DNA of 64,000 nucleotides from Imbricaverruca yamaguchii (taxonomy: Eukaryota; Arthropoda; Thecostraca; Neoverrucidae), in contig JAOTOL010001559.1 in NCBI GenBank assembly GCA_034440575.1, positions 1,347,001 to 1,411,000 of the forward strand. The letters are read 5' to 3'. Below, one piece after another: positions 10,515 to 23,005 of this stretch. The translations under genes and the position numbers were made by a program. The number at the start of each line of letters is the position of its first letter. Positions within the stretch are counted from its first letter, which is position 1. The notes below the pieces were generated by a model. That model saw only the letters and a list, made by a program, of their open reading frames with translations. It was not told the origin of the DNA and made no database searches.

Positions 10515-12943
10515 GTGAGCGACCCCACTAAGGTATGGAGGGATGAGCACCTGCATTGCCAGCTAAGCACATGGTGCCCCTGTGCTGGCTCGACGGCCCC
10601 TGCGGCACGCAACAAGGGACAGCTGCTTCCTCATGCAAACTGACCTATGGGGTCTCTGGCCGTGTAATCGGACGCACAGATCAGATCAGAATCTTACTGA
10701 GATATACATTTAACAAGCCCACTGGAGGTGGGACGAAATCCATCCAGCTCTCCGGTTTTCGTGCATAACCCCAGATGTTACCGGTCGATGTACGCAATTT
10801 TTGCGTACCTGCTTTTTAAATGTCCGGTTGTCGTTTAAAGGAAGTAAAACGGAAATCTGAGGAAAATGTTTCGCGTTAGGGACCGTTAAATTAAAAAATG
10901 TGTAGAGCCAGACCACAAAAGTCGGCGCTAATGCGCTTCCCGTGTATTGGCAAAAGGGTAGTGTCTGGGCAACATTAGCGATTTGTTTCATGTACATTGT
11001 TATGCTACATAGTTTCGAGGTCATTTTAGGTGACCGAGGTCAAGTTCATGACTGGTTAATGAAACCAAGCTTGGTCAACTGGAATGCTGTCATAAATGTA
11101 AATGATTGTCTTGGGATTGATGTCACTTTGCATGTTACTCCCTGCACATCCGGAAAACTACTGTTTGTCATTGAGTACCTAAGCTTTTCCATACTTTATT
11201 CATGTACTTCACTCCTTTTTTCGCGAAGTCGACTGCGCCGAGCCGCACGCCGGAGCAGTCGGGCGGGCGGCCTGGTTCTGGTAACTGGAACAGGTAGCTG
11301 ACCTGATAAAGTGCTGCTATATAGGTGGCTTGAAGTAAAATGCTGGGGCTAGATTCTGTATTGCATCATTAGTAATGTCCAAAACGTCATTGATGTCCAT
11401 TTTCGAGCATTCAAACAAAATCACGGCGATCCATAAAAAGCCAACCGACTCAAAAGAAGAAAATTTTGGCATATGTAGCCACATTAGACCTTGAAGATGC
11501 TGGCCTAATATCATGAAATCTGTACATAATAGAGTTAACTACCGTACCCATCTACCCTACGTATTTCGCTACACCAGCTTTATTAGGAACCGAGATATGA
11601 GGGGACGGAATCCGCCCCCTCCCCCTCCAGTGACGGCAATTTTCAGAGGCTCTCCGCCTCCAAGACGCGTGTCAATTGCTTTAAGCCTGCTCAAACCATT
11701 CAGTTTTAGTCAAACATTAGCCTTAGAAGCCCAGGTGAAGTATTAAGGTAAGTCCCAACGCAGTATGGTCATAGAAACTGCAAGTAGCATAACTGAGATC
11801 GCACACAAGTTATTCATCAAGGGTAGTTAGTGCTCTCACTCTGGCAAAGGGTCAGGCGCCTGCGAACGGTAATGATGTTCCTGGTCTTCTTGTGGAATGC
11901 AGATCTAGTGGAATGCACTAAGATGTTTACCGAGACCGCTGTATTATCAACATGTGCCATCAGTTATGACGATGAAGGCATTGGTACCTATAAAAGACTA
12001 ATCCTGCTTCCGCCAAATGCGTAATACTCAATATAAAAGGACTTGGTGTATGCCATACGCAATGCATGAGCATAGCACCGATAATGAGGGCCAGACTATT
12101 TTTTGGGCCAATTCCAACCAGTAATGTCATTAAGAATGTTCATCGTGATGTCAACCAGTAATGTTCATCGTTAAGATTTGAAGCATTGGGGCCCATGGCC
12201 ACCTGCACCCCTTCCACTATTCACTCTTGCATGACACAAAGCACAATTGCTCTCACTCTCTTTTGTATGTGATGTCTGACAACTTCGGAGATCAAATCCG
12301 ACGTTACCACTTAGAGTAGGCTGAATTTATAAAGATGTGTGGTGTCACAAGATCGTAGTTAAATGTTGGTAACACTTGTTAAAGCGGTACATTCACAGGT
12401 GAACGTGTATGTATCATGTATGGTATCACGTACCTCGGTGACGCCACGCTTTTGCGGCGGTCTGCAGTCGAGGTGCTGACGTCGCCGACGTGATAACACT
12501 TGAGACCAAGTTCCCAGAATCAAATGTGGAACCCATCGACTATCGTGATCGCCAATTGGACTTATCGCTTCTACAACATGGCCATATGTTGTGTATTCGT
12601 AACCCAGATATGATGGTCATATAAACCGTCTGAACAAAGATAAAGCTTGCTGGACTATACCAATGGCAGCGGTGAAAAAGTGGTCAGCCTGTCGCCTGCA
12701 AAATATCAGACGCGGCCGATCTGTCCAACCTGCCATATGTTGGAACAGATGCTTTCACGGATAGCATGTAATAGCGTTTGGTTTTGTCTTGATTAAGAAA
12801 CAAACACAGCACTCTTTTTCTGTTTGGTGGATAGATATCATGCAGTCAAGTAGTTTATGTGATATTATAATGCATGATTGCAATAGTTGCTGGGGCGCAT
12901 ACACAAGACTATGCCTTTACCCCAATCACGACGTAAGCTTCGA

Positions 12944-14916
12944 TGAACCATGTTCGTAACATTCGTTTACCACATTCCTGACGACCTCAGATTACTGTTC
13001 AAATTATTCAATTTCCCAATGGCATGTCACGCACAAGGAATAAGAGAGGTTGATCACTTCAAACGATATCGACGGGTAAAAATACAAGATTATTTATTTT
13101 GTCGCCTAGCATTTGTTTTTGGTTTCGGCCCAGGCATATTCAGATCCACTATCAAGCGATAGCCCATTGTGAACCGTTTAATAACATTTTGAAACCTGGA
13201 TATGTCAAGGTTAAGCCTCAAGGTCAAAAGCTGGTTTGAATTTTTCGAAGTCCTCGCAACTCGTCGCTTTGGGTTCAATTTGCACCAAAAGCGTGTCATT
13301 CGACGTGGCTTGTGCCGTATTATAATGTTACGAAACCGAACTAATTTTAAAAGTCAAAAGTCAAACAGATTTTGTATGTCGCCACGGATATTTTTATTCG
13401 CCCTATCTTTCTCACATCTGGTATTAAGCAACAGCCCGTGGTGAGTACCGATTAACAATTCAAACCGTGACATGTCAATGTCAAACTATAAGATCGTAGG
13501 TTTGCTTAAATTGTTCGAAGTTCTCACGCCTCGTCACAATGTCTTTAATTTTCATCAAATGAGTATCATTCGACGTGCTGTGAGGTACTCTAGCAAACCG
13601 TGCAGAAATCACATTAATTTGCAAAGTAGTCGAACTAATATATTCGGCCGCCACGCGTTTCTTCGTTTTCTCGCAAACTTACCCGTGTTTTGTACCAAGT
13701 GGCACCCCGTGGTCAACCCTCGAGTAACATTTCAACCCGGGGAATATCAAGTCAAGCCTCAAGGCCAAAGGTTAGTTTTGGGTATTCGAAGTCCTCGCGC
13801 TCTGTCGCTATGGCTTCAACTTGTATTATGTGGGTGTCATTCGACGTGGCCCGCGATACATGATCAGAATGTCCAGATATCGAAATAATTTTGAAGGTGC
13901 AGAAGATCCGGTGTATGTACAATGATTGTGTGTAATAGGAATAGGGGGATCAAATATATTTTTGTTTGCAGCCATTGTGATAGCAAGCACTCATATCCTA
14001 TACGACTAGGAGCTTCCCCAAAAAATCGGTCATTGCCAGTTCGGAAATCGTTCTCATCGCTTGTTTGCATTCAATGCAATAATATTAAATAATATTTATT
14101 CGCAATAATATTTTAATAACCAGCCGGAGATCATAACCGCGAGAGAGCAATGCTGTAATCAGGAGTGGATCCAGCAATTATCATAGGGGTACTTGCGTGA
14201 ACGGGCGCCATTTCTCTCAAGTGGCGCCAGTGCGAAAGCACCTGGAGGTGCTCCTCGGGCTGCAAAATTCGAGTGGTGGGTTAAACTCCGTCCTTCCAGA
14301 AGGACGGCATTTTTCCTTCGAAAACGAAGGGAGGTCTTTCCTTCGAAGGGGTGGCTTTTTCTTTCATAGTGGCGCCTCTGGCTGAAACATTCGAGTGGAT
14401 GCACTGTAACCTTTTCAGAGGGGCGCCTTTTCCCGGTCGGAATTTTCCATATCCGTGGCACATGCCCTCAGTGCCACATCCCTTACCCGCCCTGATTGTC
14501 ATTGCATCGAAATTTCTCCCCGTAAAACAGGAAAGCATGAGACAGGTTATTGCATGTCTATATTTACTACCATGAAACCATCGTCCAATGTTTTATGTTT
14601 TCCCGTTAGAAGAGGGGAACGTTTAACCTACTAACAGCATTGCTCCGTGGTGATTGTGAAATCTGGATCAGCACATACGACAAAACCTAGATGCTCATAG
14701 GCAGTGGCAAGGAGTGAAACTTCCTAATTTTGGCAGAACATCACCCAAAAGTATAATTTTTCACAATGGTAAATCTCAAAATTAGACATTGAGAATTATG
14801 TGATTAAATTCAAGGATTGGTTTGGGGGCGGGGCTGCACCTCTGTGCTGTCTAAGCTTACACCGTCCATGGTTTGTCCCCCAGCCTAATTTCGAAACCGC
14901 GGCTACATCCATTCTC
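12944..14916. mobile_element. Dispersed element, copy 1, with internal ~260-bp repeats
   Basis: Successive units of about 260 bp share phrases such as ttcgaagtcctcgc, ctcgtcgctatg, cattcgacgtg and caagcctcaaggtcaaag. They are followed by a module with gatagcaagcactcatatcc and gagagcaatgctgtaatcag, and end in cgaaaccgcggctacatcc. The same modules in the same order occur at 24.92-28.12 kb, and part of the tail at 32.78-33.18 kb. No intact protein was recognised. The left end is uncertain. Confidence 0.75.
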
Positions 14917-15604
14917 CAGGGTGTAATTATTACCACACTGAAAGCTCCATTTTAAGAAGTATTTTGCTGTCTAACTCAGGTGAGCCTATCCATGGAATTG
15001 AGTACTGACAGATTCTTAATCCTGTTAATAAATGTAGCATTGCAATTTTGTTCTTAAAATTGTTGTGAATGATCTAGATAATAGATTTACCCAATATTCA
15101 TTTTTGAGGGTTTCTGGAACAGCAAATGCATGCAAATTAGCGATTCAACTATGAAGGAATGGACTTTTACTTTATGCTTGCACATCATGCTTTTCATAAC
15201 CACGTTTTGTTCAACCACTCATGCAATTCCTTGCTCTTCCTGATGTTTCCAAACAGTATCAGTCCTGATTGCACTACGTCTGGAATTTAGAATTGTACCC
15301 ATCACTATGAATGTCGTAAAACACTGATGCATATTCGTATATCGCAGGTGCCATGGCATTCATCATCATTATAGTCAGAAAATAGCCATCCCGATGCAAA
15401 TTTCAATCATTAATACACGAGCGATAAGAAAACACACATATTGGACGGATTCGAAGTTAGTAGGTGATTCGGCAGTAGATCCAGCAGCAGATTCAGCAAC
15501 CATTCACACATTCACCATGTACTCCACGGCACATTTAAGATGTTCAGGAACGGATTCAGGAGCCCAGCGCACATTCGACTCACATTCAGTGCATATTCGG
15601 CATC

Positions 15605-15780
15605 ACATTCAGGAAGTTCAACAACACACTGCACAGCCATATTTTGCAGCACATTCAGGTGGTTCAACAACATACTGCACAGCCATTTTCGGCAGCACAT
15701 TCAGAATGGTCAACAACACACTGCGCATCCATATTCTGCAGCACATTCAGGTGGTTCAACAACACACTGCACAGCCTAAC
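15605..15780. repeat. Tandem repeat, about 48-bp unit, about 4 copies
   Basis: Unit contains cattcaggtggttcaacaac and cactgcacagccatattttg. The open frames across it follow from the repetition. Confidence 0.85.
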
Positions 15781-16502
15781 GCGCATTGAACACCCATTCA
15801 GCGCTTATTCGGCAGTACATTAAGAAAAGTTGAGCAGCAAATTCTCACTCGGCAGTCCAGCGCGCATTCAGCTCATGTTCAGCGCAAATTCGACAGCACA
15901 ATTAAAAGCCTCAGGAGCTGAATTTATTCTGAGTTGTTAAATTTGCTCCTGAGTCCACTGCCGAATCGTCTGCTATTTGTACTACACCAATGCCAACTAA
16001 ATCCAATGTTGGAAATATTGTGGTACTAAAGCACTCGCGCAAAGGAACAGTTATGAGATGTGGTCCATCAAATTCGTCAAATCTGCCCCCAAACTATAAT
16101 ATATAGTACCGTACTTTTCTTCCCGAATTCCTTTCAATGAGAAATAATGCCAGGGAGCATACTAGGAAATATCGCATGTGTGTTTTGAACATGTTTTCAG
16201 CAACACAAAGCTTTACATTTTATAGTAAAAATCACTACATATAGTTTGTATTAGTATTTCTTGGTATTTCTAGTGATGGGTGCATTAACAAATTTAGCTT
16301 AGAATGTTGAACCTAGCAATGTTTGCTTGATGAACATGCGCAACTGAATACAACTTCCAGGTTTTAGATGCATCAGCGTGGGTGAATCTAAACGTTGTAT
16401 TATGTAAATGTTATATCACAATTTTAACCGGTAAAAGATATTGATGCGTGAGCTTGTTGGTCAGATAATTGGAAAGGTTGTCTTAATTTGTAGGCCTATC
16501 TT

Positions 16503-16505
16503 CTA

Positions 16506-16574
<69 letters not shown>

Positions 16575-16680
16575 ACGTGTATATATGTATGTATATACAT
16601 ATACATATATATACATTTATATATGTATATATATACATATGTATAAATATATATATATAAAAGTATATGTATATACATAA
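16503..16680. repeat. TA-rich microsatellite
   Basis: Pure (ta)n of about 60 bp followed by interrupted tatg/tatac runs. Confidence 0.95.
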
Positions 16681-17009
16681 GTTGACCTCGCAGCAGGATC
16701 TGTGGTAACATGCTAACTGACGAGGGAGAGGTTAAAACCACAGTTTTCCGCAACTGTGCATTTTGCTGGACAATTCATGGATTCACACAAAATTATTTAT
16801 TTTCGTGCATAGTTTTATCTGTCGACGTCGTCATCCTGATGCACCTCAATTAAAATACGCACCGCCCCTCAGCACCAATTCCTAACGGATCGTGGTCATA
16901 CTGGCCAATTCATGGCCATCTGATTGATGGCCCCGTTGAACACCGTGATGGATGGGTGAGTGCGGCTCGTCAGAGGCGCGACTGTTGAGAGCCTCGACGG
17001 TGGTCCCAG

Positions 17010-17206
17010 ATCGGACACCACTGCACGTGGCGGCACAGCACGGCCACACCGTAGTCGTACAGACGCTCGCCGACAAGTTGCACGCGTCCGTGCTAGACCG
17101 GACCAAAGACGGCAACACCCTGCTGCACATCGCCTCCCGCAACGGCCATCCTGGCGCAGTGATGACAGCCATCAAGACTGGAGTTCCCCTGCGGATGCCA
17201 AATAAG
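17010..17206 (+). CDS. nompC: TRPN/NompC-like channel, exon for ankyrin repeats 7 and 8
   Basis: This is the exon that first identifies the gene. It enters in phase 1 after ggtcccag and leaves in phase 0 at aataaggtgaca. Repeat 7 reads DRTPLHVAAQHGHTVVVQ with TLADKLHASV. Repeat 8 reads RTKDGNTLLHIASRNGHPG and ends GVPLRMPNK. NompC has ILADKFKASI, ERTKDGSTLMHIASLNGHAE and GVYLHMPNK at the same spacing. Motifs such as RTKDG and MPNK are not general ankyrin consensus, so they argue for TRPN orthology over a generic ankyrin protein. Confidence 0.95.
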
Positions 17207-18600
17207 GTGACATTTGGAAAACGGGGTTCGCTTCAGACTGAATTGGCGGGCAAAGCTTCGCTGATAAAATTGCATCCTCTAGATTGCTTTTTAATGCTTA
17301 TTTTATTTTGCAGCTCATTATAGGTGACATTCCATGGGGTTGAAGTGCTAGGTCCTTCCCATCCCGATGTTTGAGGAATCCTTGGCATCAGGCTTATAGG
17401 GTGTACATAGATATTCTTGGCGCAAAGCGTATGGTGACCTCCTCCAACCTCTAGATATAAATTCTTAAGATATATTTTTAGCATCGTAGTTGATGTAATG
17501 ATGTGCAGTCATGCTGAAAAAGCAAATATCGGTGGGTTTGGATGGACGGCCAAGGCTATTTAACCAGGTCGTTTTGCCGTCCCCTGGCATATGACATTCA
17601 TAAACCCGCCTAGTGACTAGTCATAAAGTGCTTGCGACAACATCACTGGCAGCAAAGGCGTCTTCATACATACACAATATTTGGAATTGGATAATGAATG
17701 GAAGATCATGCAGCTGCTCAAGCATTGATTATAATTAAAAGCTTGTGGTGAGGGCTTTCCACTATTACGGGAATGAGTGGGTAGGAAGTCCCCCGTGGTC
17801 TCTTGTTTTGGGTGTAACTTGCTATCTAAGTCACATTCCTGAATCATTCGCGATTTGTAATGTCGGTTGGTTGGTTGTTTCTTGGTGTTTATGACTTTTG
17901 AACAGCCTTTGAACTATTGGAACGGTTATCCTGAAACTTGGTGGCTTCTCATAACAGTTTGTCTATTTGGGGTGACAAATGCAGTACGTATGTTTCACAC
18001 AGGGGAGCCTAGTGTAAGCCGGAACTTATGTGAGCTACAGGGAGGCTCGAATACCATGATATTTGAAAAACGTGCTATTTTCTATCGAAACCTTGCATGA
18101 AGCTTGTACTTTATACCTGCCTCTTACCTATCTTTGACAGCATTTGACCGTTCTTCACCAAACTTGGCAGACAATGACTATTCGCTGCACAACTTGAAAT
18201 AATGTAGTTCTTATGCTCTTCGGATTCGCGTCAAGCATGGATAAGACAAGGGTAAATTGTTACTTGTGGCGCTCATGCAGAGACTAAGCAACTAGAGCTG
18301 CATATACCAGTATAGGACAAATATAAGCTTTTGACCATTGTTGTATTTTGCCACCTACGGCATCAGTGGTAAGAGCTTCGCTGGTATTTCGGAATCAAGC
18401 AAGCTAGCGAAGCGAAGCAAACCCAGCATATAGCCTGCTACGGGGTTTGCTGATTGACAAGTGTGACCGCGTGGCCTATTGGTAGATCCCATGGATGAGG
18501 TCAAAGGACACATTTCATTGGCATAAGCTATTTCAGTATGAACTCCAAATCAATTCGTGTGCATGTAACCCAATGTGACCACATTCAACCTTATTCTTAC
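17207..18600. other. Intron, no gene seen
   Basis: First part of the phase-0 intron between repeats 8 and 9. Some phrases (for example cctgaaacttggtggcttct) resemble low-copy arthropod interspersed repeats, but no coding or RNA feature is recognised. Confidence 0.5.
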
Positions 18601-18666
18601 TCTTGCAATGCCTCGAATATTTCATGAGATACTGGAATTAATGTGGCTCTTTTAAATATGCGTAGA

Positions 18667-18719
18667 GTTATATATATATATACATACATACATACATATA
18701 TTACTATAACTTGTATATA

Positions 18720-18766
<47 letters not shown>

Positions 18767-18795
18767 CTTGTATATATATGTATATATATGCACAG
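18667..18795. repeat. TA-rich microsatellite at the 3' side of a CR1-like element
   Basis: (ta)n with tatatac/tatatgt variants. It sits immediately after the C-terminal end of the minus-strand retrotransposon and may be its tail or the microsatellite into which it inserted. Confidence 0.9.
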
Positions 18796-20034
18796 ACATA
18801 AAGACGTAGACATAGAAGATCAGTGCAACTATGAGCCACAAGTGCACTTCTTGGTTGCACTCTGGATACTCAACTAGTTGCCCACCAAATCCGTCGATCA
18901 TCCCTCCCTGGAATACTGAACGCAAGCCATCTATTCTTATAATGAATGTCTATGCTGTTTTTAAAGATGCTCAATGTGGTGCTACTGGTAATGGTTTCTG
19001 GCAGCTGGTTCCAGTGTTCAATTACCCCGTTGGTGAAGAAAGACAATCTTCTCCCGCTCCTGTTGATACTGATAGTACTTGGGCACCCAGCAAGTATGGA
19101 GCCTTCATATGCTACCTACCTACATGCATGATTTTACACTTATCAAAATTTAATTTCATTCGCCATTCTTTGGACCACTTCACAAGTTCGTCTAAGTCTT
19201 TCTGCAGTGAGATATCCTCATTGTGACCGTTATTACCCTAAAGACCTTCAAGTTATCCGCAAATTTCGACGCCATACTGCTTAGGCCACTTTCAATGATA
19301 TTTACAAATATAATGAATAGTAGTGGCCCCAGTACTGACCCCTCAGGGACTCTAATAAGACGATTTTGTCATGATAGCTTTGTACCACTTAGTATCACTC
19401 TCTGCTGCCTATCTGAAGGCCACAACTCTATCCATTTTAGGATGCTACCTGAAATGCCATGGACCTGAAGCCGCATCATTAACCGTGAACGGGGTACCTT
19501 GTCAAAGGCCTTACTGAAGTTACGATATGCTACATCAACCTTTTTTCCCTGATTAAATTGTTCTATAGCGATGTTTAAAAAGTCCAAGAAATTTGGGAGA
19601 CACGATCGCCATTTCTTAAACCCATGTTGAGTATCTTGAATCAATCAGTTTCCTTCCAGATAACTAACTATTCTATGCTTGATAAATTATTCGAGTACCT
19701 TGCAGACTAGGGATGTGAGGCTTACTGGCCTATAGTTGTCAGCTTTCCCTCTTTCTCCTTTCTTGAAAATTGGAACTACATTTTCCCTTTTCCAATCTGT
19801 TGGACTTTAATTTTGTGAAACTGATCTACAAAATATACTAAGTAGAAATGCCAAGTCATTTTCAGCTTCCCGCAATACCCTAGCATAAATTTCATCAGGT
19901 TCTGCTGCCTTGTTGGGCTTCATTTTCTTGATACGATTGAGAACAACATCACTATCAATGAAATCAACATCGTTTACCCGATCACATGTTACTGAACTGT
20001 GGTGTACTAATGGCAGATTAGTCACATCTTCCTT

Positions 20035-20035
<1 letters not shown>
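18796..20035 (-). pseudogene. CR1/L2-like non-LTR retrotransposon, 5'-truncated RT
   Basis: Read right to left, frames give the RT N-terminal region (VLNRIKKMKPNKAAEPDEIY), the palm (YRNFSKAFDKVPRSRLM, then ILKWIELWPSDRQQRVILSG), a GSVLGPLLFIIFVN block, the KFADN block in place of YADD, LDELVKWSKEWRMKLNFDKC, and the terminal HWNQLPETI...SIFKNSID region typical of CR1/L2 elements. Stops and frameshifts, and the loss of the second catalytic Asp (ADN), show it is dead. Both edges are TA microsatellites. Confidence 0.88.
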
Positions 20036-20040
<5 letters not shown>

Positions 20041-20099
<59 letters not shown>

Positions 20100-20128
20100 T
20101 GTGTGTGTGTGTGTGTGTGGGTGTGTGT
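20041..20128. repeat. (TA)n(GT)n microsatellite
   Basis: About 56 bp of pure (ta)n followed by (gt)n, adjoining the 5' break of the CR1-like element. Confidence 0.95.
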
Positions 20129-20701
20129 ATGGGCGGGTAGATTTAATGACAGCGCATATCCGGATATCCTTGAGAGATACGCGGGAATGTATGCCCAGTA
20201 GGGGTACTTCGTATCTAGTTGTTTCCCATGTTCTTTTCAGCACTGACAACTTTCTTGAAGCCACTACCAAACTCATTGGGCACCCCCAATGTTTTTCTTC
20301 AGTCATGGCCATATCAGCCTGGTACTGCATGAATGCATGCTAGAGGAATTATTATAATCCAATTATTGACAACCGTTGGCTAAGTAGGTGGGTTAGAGTA
20401 TCCAACGGGTATTGAGGATTAGACTGAAATCCTAGTTGAGATAATTATGATCTTGAAGCTATCGATAGCGCAAAGTCAAAATACATACAAAACATAATTA
20501 TCAATCGATTATGTGTCCGCCCGAAGTGCACCATGTTAGCAACAGACAAAACAAATTGGACGGACAACCCAACATTAGGTCGACGAATGGCCTCTCAAAT
20601 GTACTAAATCGACACCCATGTTTGGATGGCTGATATAGCACTGTATGCCTGTTGACTTTGAGTGCATAGCTATTGAGCTGGAGTGTTACCGTTGCTGGCA
20701 G

Positions 20702-20800
20702 GCGGGGTCACGCGCTATCCATACTGCTGCCATCGCCGGCCACCCTGCGGTGATCAGCGCCCTCGTCAGCTCTGGCGAACAGGTGGACGCCAGAGACAAG
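20702..20800 (+). CDS. nompC: TRPN/NompC-like channel, exon for ankyrin repeat 9
   Basis: Exactly one 33-residue repeat, phase 0 to 0, between ttgctggcag and gacaaggtaacc. It reads AGSRAIHTAAIAGHPAVISA, then LVSSGEQVDARDK. NompC repeat 9 (GARSIHTAAAYGHTGI and LLQKGEKVDV) shares the unusual xIHTAA core where most ankyrins have PLHxAA, which supports the repeat-by-repeat assignment. The donor gtaacc is less common than the GTGAG(T/C) type used by many neighbouring exons. Confidence 0.94.
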
Positions 20801-21095
20801 GTAACCAAGTAGTCCATCCAGCAATGGCCCAGGCACAGGAAGGTGCAATTATGTGGGCAACTCATAGCATAGGTAAGAAGTGTGGAGGGTAGGGAAGGCA
20901 AGTAGATGGGATCCCAAAGATGTGTAAAGATGTCGCCAAGGAAGAGCTAAATCGTATCCGCTGAGTTTGGTACCTATTATGCAGTATTTGCAAAGTAAAT
21001 AAACCATTTTAGAAAACCGTCCTTAGACAGCCAGTAGGTTTCTATATTTCCATTCCATTTTAAGAAACGAGTTATGTTTTCCGGCTTGATTCCAG

Positions 21096-21189
21096 CACGG
21101 GTTCACAGCACTACATCTGGCGGTCAAAGCGGGAATGTCGGCTGCTGTGGAGACACTACTGGGACATGGAGCTCAGCTGGAACTCAGTG
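21096..21189 (+). CDS. nompC: TRPN/NompC-like channel, exon for ankyrin repeat 10
   Basis: Phase 0 start after gattccag and phase 1 end at donor ctcagtggtaggt. It reads HGFTALHLAVKAGMSAAVE, then TLLGHGAQLELS. NompC repeat 10 has YTALHIAVESAKPAVVETLLGFGADV, including the same VETLLG string. The split Gly codon joins correctly with the next exon. A 44-bp minisatellite whose every unit ends in an exon-like ctcaatg followed by gtaagt begins directly at this donor, so at least ten further donor-like sites lie in tandem behind it. Confidence 0.94.
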
Positions 21190-21660
21190 GTAGGTAGGAA
21201 GGCACCCAGAGGCAGGTCGGATGGTGCTCAATGGTAAGTAAGATGGCATTCAGAGGCAGGTCGGATGGTGCTCAATGGTAAGTAAGATGGCATTCAGAGG
21301 CAGGTCGGATGGTGCTCAATGGTAAGTAAGATGGCATTCAGAGGCAGGTCGGATGGTGCTCAATGGTAAGTAAGATGGCATTCAGAGGCAGGTCGGATGG
21401 TGCTCAATGGTAGGTAAGATGGCATTCAGAGGCAGGTCGGATGGTGCTCAATGGTAGGTAAGATGGCATTCAGAGGGAGGTCGGATGGTGTTCAATGGTA
21501 GGTAGGGTGGCGTTCAGAGGGAAGTCGGATGGTGCTCAATGGTAGGTAAGATGGCACTCAGAGGGAAGTCGGATGGTGCTCAATGGTAGGTAAGATGGCA
21601 CTCAGAGGGAGGTCGGATGGTGCTCAATGGTAGGTAGGGTGGAATTCAGAGGTTGATAGG
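21190..21660 (+). repeat. Minisatellite of donor-like sites, 44-bp unit, about 10-11 copies
   Basis: Each unit starts gtaagtaagatggcattcag (or gtaggt) and ends ggatggtgctcaatg. The exon end before it, ggaactcagtg/gtaggtagg, resembles the unit joint ggtgctcaatg/gtaagtaag, so the array seems to have grown from the exon 3' edge and its donor. Some units carry a better 5' splice consensus (gtaagt) than the real exon has. Confidence 0.93.
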
Positions 21661-22219
21661 ATGGCGCCCAGAAGTAGGCCGATGGTACTCTGAGGTACGT
21701 CTAATGCTACTCTGAAGTATGTCTGAGGGTACTCTGAAGTAGGTCGGATAGTACTCGGAGGTAGGTCGGATGGAACTAAAGAATGCGTGTACATAGGTTA
21801 GATGATGCTCAGATGTAGGTCAGGTAGTACTCGGAGGAGGGTCAGATACCAGGAGGTCTATTATACCTACCCAGATATTGGTTCAACGAAACTCAGAGGT
21901 AGGTAGGATGACACTTTAAGATAGGTCATATGGTACTTGAAATTAGGTCAGCTTGAACTGAAAGTTATGTCAGCTGAAATTAAAAAAGATGTCATCTGGA
22001 ACAGAAATGTAGGTCAGCTGTACCTCATGGTAGGTTCGACCATAAATATGTGCTACTTACTTGGGGGAACTGCTGTCCTGCTGAGATGCTGAGAACGTCC
22101 TGCTGAGATGCACTAGTCAGCAGGGAAATGTAGCTGCTGCATTTTTCCACGTCCTGAAAACGACAGAAATGACATAATTGTTCTGACTTGTGATGATCTC
22201 ATGCCGCGTGTGCACCCAG
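21661..22219. other. Degenerate continuation of the donor minisatellite
   Basis: Diverging units with gtaggtcgga/gtactctgaggta are recognisable up to about 22050. From there to the next acceptor nothing further is seen. Confidence 0.6.
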
Positions 22220-22333
22220 GTGGCAGCAGGGGCGAGAAACCTCTCCATATGGCAGCCCGAAACGGCGCTGGGGCAGAATGTGCCGCCCTACTCCTCAAGT
22301 CTGGAGCATCAGTGCACAGCACCATGGACAACG
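22220..22333 (+). CDS. nompC: TRPN/NompC-like channel, exon for ankyrin repeat 11
   Basis: Enters in phase 1 after tgcacccag and leaves in phase 1 at donor aacggtgggt. It reads GGSRGEKPLHMAARNGAG, then ECAALLLKSGASVHSTMDN. NompC repeat 11 (RETPLHIAARVKDG, CALMLLKSGAS) shares the LLKSGAS string exactly. A second AG 8 nt inside the exon would break the frame, so the first was chosen. The 3' half of the exon and its donor are copied twice just downstream. Confidence 0.94.
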
Positions 22334-22470
22334 GTGGGTAGACCGCGCCGTCCTGCTCCTCAAGTTTGTAGCATCAATGCACAGTAGCACGGACACTGGA
22401 TAGTGGTGGGTAGGTTGTGCCGCACTGCTACTCAAGTCGGAAGCATCAGTGCACGACAGTAGTGTATCGT
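22287..22470 (+). repeat. Partial tandem copies of the 3' half of ankyrin exon 11 with donor
   Basis: The exon segment ctactcctcaagtctggagc...gtgggtag recurs as ctgctcctcaagtttgtagc...gtgggtag (about 22346-22413) and ctgctactcaagtcggaagc (about 22414-22470). The copies have point changes and small indels and no acceptor of their own. They look like local duplications of exon 3' half plus 5' splice site. Confidence 0.88.
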
Positions 22471-23005
22471 GGGCGGCGAGTGCAATTAAACGGAACGTCC
22501 ATAGGTGGAGGAGCCAGTTGGCTGCTGGGAGGATACTGATCGCCCTCTACCACATGTTATTGATCACAGAGAAAAGGTTTCAGGCTTTACTGGTCCCCTC
22601 CCCGACATGGTGAACCAGGGCTTGCCGCGGATAATTCCCGTATCGTTTAGCTTGCTTGGTGTTGGTTGTAGCATTATGCCGTGTTATTTACATTTAATCC
22701 AACCAAACACAATTCACGTAAGGTTCACTCTGTTTCTGTATCCTCATAATCTGAACCTCCTGAGCTATCCATTAGGGCCACCGGAACTCTACCCCGCCCT
22801 CCTCTTACCTCCGTCGTTCAGCGAATCTTTGCGCCGGAGGCGCCCTTCCGCCGAACTGTGCTCTCCCCGTCATTGGAAATTCTCAGATCCACTCCTGTAC
22901 TGACGATGTTTGGGGTTCAGCGCAAGCTTGACCTTCATATCAAAATATGAGTCGATATAAATGCACAAATAAATTAGCACCTTAATGCTGGTTATTGAAC
23001 CACAG
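22471..23005. other. Intron, no gene seen
   Basis: Phase-1 intron between repeats 11 and 12. An open stretch around 22505-22903 shows no domain and no splice-compatible ankyrin motif. Confidence 0.55.

Larger units (their letters stand above)
10515..17009. other. Intron between repeats 6 and 7
   Basis: Phase-1 intron. It holds a dispersed repeat (about 12.95-14.92 kb), a short tandem repeat at 15.6 kb and a TA microsatellite at 16.5 kb. In 10.52-12.94 kb, 14.92-15.60 kb and 15.8-16.5 kb I see no gene, RNA or protein-domain signal. Confidence 0.7.
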
